Shown: in pieces, positions 62,095 to 64,000 of the stretch
Position numbering within the stretch: the stretch's first letter is position 1
Layout: each line of letters starts with the position of its first letter
Assembly: GCA_963921195.1 (NCBI GenBank)
Contig: OY992537.1
Span: forward strand, 133,756,694 to 133,820,693
Origin: Pegoplata infirma
Taxonomy: Eukaryota > Arthropoda > Insecta > Diptera > Anthomyiidae
Direction of reading: 5' to 3'
DNA length: 64,000 bases
The notes under the pieces: generated by a model
Told to the model about the DNA's origin: nothing
Database searches by the model: none
What the model saw: the letters and a program-made list of their open reading frames with translations, nothing else
Made by a program: the position numbers and the translations under genes

Positions 62095-64000
62095 ATAGAA
62101 TTTTTTTGTTTTATATTGTTAAGAAATTTATTTTCTTTATTAAATTCTAGCTTACCATCCCGGTACTTCGTTACCGGTTGTATTAAATATCGAATAATAG
62201 AAGGATGAGGATTACTCTATCGATTTAAAAAAATTCCCCTAGGTAGTCTTTGTTTTATTTACTTGTGGACGTTTACGTCTTTCATAAAATAATATTTCAA
62301 TGAATAATTGAAACAATACAATTTGAATAACTTCGCTGGTACGTTATCATGTGCGTTCCGGTGAAAAAAAGATATTGACTATTTTCGACCCTTATATCGG
62401 GTTTTGGGATTTTAAGTGAATAAATATTTCAGTGAAAAAAGAAATGGGAATAAAAACAAGTTTGAGTGAAAAAACATATAGGGAAAAAAATATGGAATAA
62501 AAAAGTTCAATACGATAAATTTGAGTAAAAAGTATCATTCCATATTGTTCCCTGCTCTATTTCATTTCAATCCCCGTTCTACTCCATTTCATTTCCAATT
62601 CCATCTCCTTTTGTTCCATGCAAGTTTCATTCCTCTCCGTATAATGTGCGTTAAAGGAATCCAAATTCACACTTCTTTATAAAAAGTACCCTTTATAAAA
62701 AGTACTTTTTATAAAAAGTACCTTTTACAAAAATTACCTTTAATATAAAGTACCTTTTATTAAAAGTACTGAAAGTGTTGAAACAATGATCCTAGAAAAT
62801 TGAAATATGGAATGTAGGATTTTTCGATGAAGAAAAAAACATTCTGGAAGAGATACTTTTTGGAAATTCCGTTTCTAACGGGGGTAAGAAAGTGAACTTT
62901 TGGTACTCTTTTTGTTCCTATAATAAAGACCTTAGAAGCTTGAATTTTGGAATGTAGGGTACTTCGGTGAAAAAAACATTCTGCTAAAGTATTTTTTAAA
63001 AAGATCCGATTCTAGAGGTATAAAAAAGTGTTTTTTGATACTTTTTATATTTCATGAAGTACTTAATGATCCTAGGCACTGAAATTTTGAATGCTGGATA
63101 ACTTTCTTTTAGGAAATTCTGTTTCTAAGGGTCGCGACCGATCGTTAAGGGGATAAAGAAGTGTAAATTTGGTTATTCTTATATTTCTTGAAATAATGGT
63201 TCTGAAACTTGATATTTTAAATATAGGATCACCTAGCACAAAAAAATAAGTTTTTAGAAAATTTAATTTGAAGGGAAGAGGTGGCAAATGGTTATTTTTA
63301 CTATTAAACTAAAAGCCCCAGAAATAACAGCCATATTTTAAAATTTAAAATTTTAGGGTAAAAAGGGGTACCTGGTAAAAGTGGTGTAAAATGGTACTTT
63401 TCATATCTACAAAATAACGACAATATAAATTTGGATTCCTTTAACGCATATTATACGGAGAGGAATGAAACTTGCATGGAACAAAAGGAGATTGAATTGG
63501 AAATGAAATGGAGTAGAACGGGGATTGAAATGAAATAGAGCAGGGAACAATATGGAATGATACTTTTTACTCAAATTTATCGTATTGAACTTTTTTATTC
63601 CATATTTTTTTCCCTATATGTTTTTTCACTCAAACTTGTTTTTATACCCATTTCTTTTTTCACTGAAATATTTATTCACTTAAAATCCCAAAACCCGATA
63701 TAAGGGTCGAAAATAGTCAATATCTTTTTTTCACCGGAACGCACATGATAACGTACCAGCGAAGTTATTCAAATTGTATTGTTTCAATTATTCATTGATA
63801 TATTATTTTATGAAAGACGTAAACGTCCACAAGTAAATAAAACAAAGACTACCTAGGGGAATTTTTTTAAATCGATAGAGTAATCCTCATCCTTCTATTA
63901 TTCGATATTTAATACAACCGGTAACGAAGTACCGGGATGGTAAGCTAGAATTTAATAAAGAAAATAAATTTCTTAATAATATAAAACAAAAAAATTCTAT
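62095..64000. repeat. Long inverted repeat F5, arms of at least 570 bp, open at the window end
   Basis: 62095-62668 pairs with 63427-64000 at a constant coordinate sum, so no net indels, and with only a few mismatches (for example AATGTGCG against AATATGCG). Shared blocks include ATCCCGGTACTTCGTTACCG, TACGTTATCATGTGCGTTCC, CGACCCTTATATCGGGTTTT and CAGGGAACAATATGGAATGA. The spacer (62669-63426) holds TTTATAAAAAGTACC units and decayed 140-bp modules. The arm may continue past 64000. Confidence 0.85.

Overview
The window looks like repeat-dominated intergenic or heterochromatic DNA from a large-genome higher (schizophoran) fly. This rests on the retroelement families present (jockey-like, LOA-like with RNase H, Penelope, R4/Dong-like, mariner-like) and on dispersed AT-rich fly-type repeats carrying GTCCGTCC/GTCTGTCT tracts. 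Species cannot be fixed by eye. No host protein-coding gene, rRNA gene or convincing functional tRNA gene was found; every recognisable coding region belongs to a transposable element.

Layout. 1-2410: retroelement relics, a tRNA-like SINE head and two short ATT tracts that each abut the 3' terminus of a Dong-like element. 2411-5697: a Penelope-like element with an open RT + GIY-YIG reading frame and two identical-looking 1,012-bp inverted arms, each with a hammerhead-ribozyme-like core. 5732-15151: a roughly 5.6-kb (TTA)n array split by a complete Dong-like (R4 clade) non-LTR retrotransposon at 7255-11050, encoding an intact 1,198-residue protein; the known target of Dong is TAA repeats. 15152-23390: AT-rich palindromic repeats, a tandem-module repeat, a mariner-like element with long inverted ends and a nested pair of MITE-like elements. 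23794-27362: a 5'-truncated jockey-like element with gag and a frameshifted EN-RT. 28879-45600: mostly inverted-repeat (foldback) elements of up to 2 kb, several copies of a dispersed TACCCT/GTCCGTCC family, and a local duplication in which only one copy carries a foldback insertion, giving a natural empty site. 47270-50600: a decayed LOA-like element on the minus strand punctured by several MITEs, two with perfect 8-bp target duplications. 53284-58499: a LOA-like element with a 13-bp shared flank. 58960-64000: tandem repeats, a 16-bp palindromic minisatellite and a long inverted repeat that runs off the window end.

How it fits together. The most striking association is between the very long, pure TTA arrays and the Dong-like element: one full copy sits inside the array and at least two 3'-end stubs sit at other ATT tracts. 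Target-primed reverse transcription at TAA repeats would explain this, and the array then acts as a landing pad. The second theme is the density of long inverted repeats, which if transcribed would fold into long double-stranded RNA. These are inferences from sequence; no expression evidence is available here.
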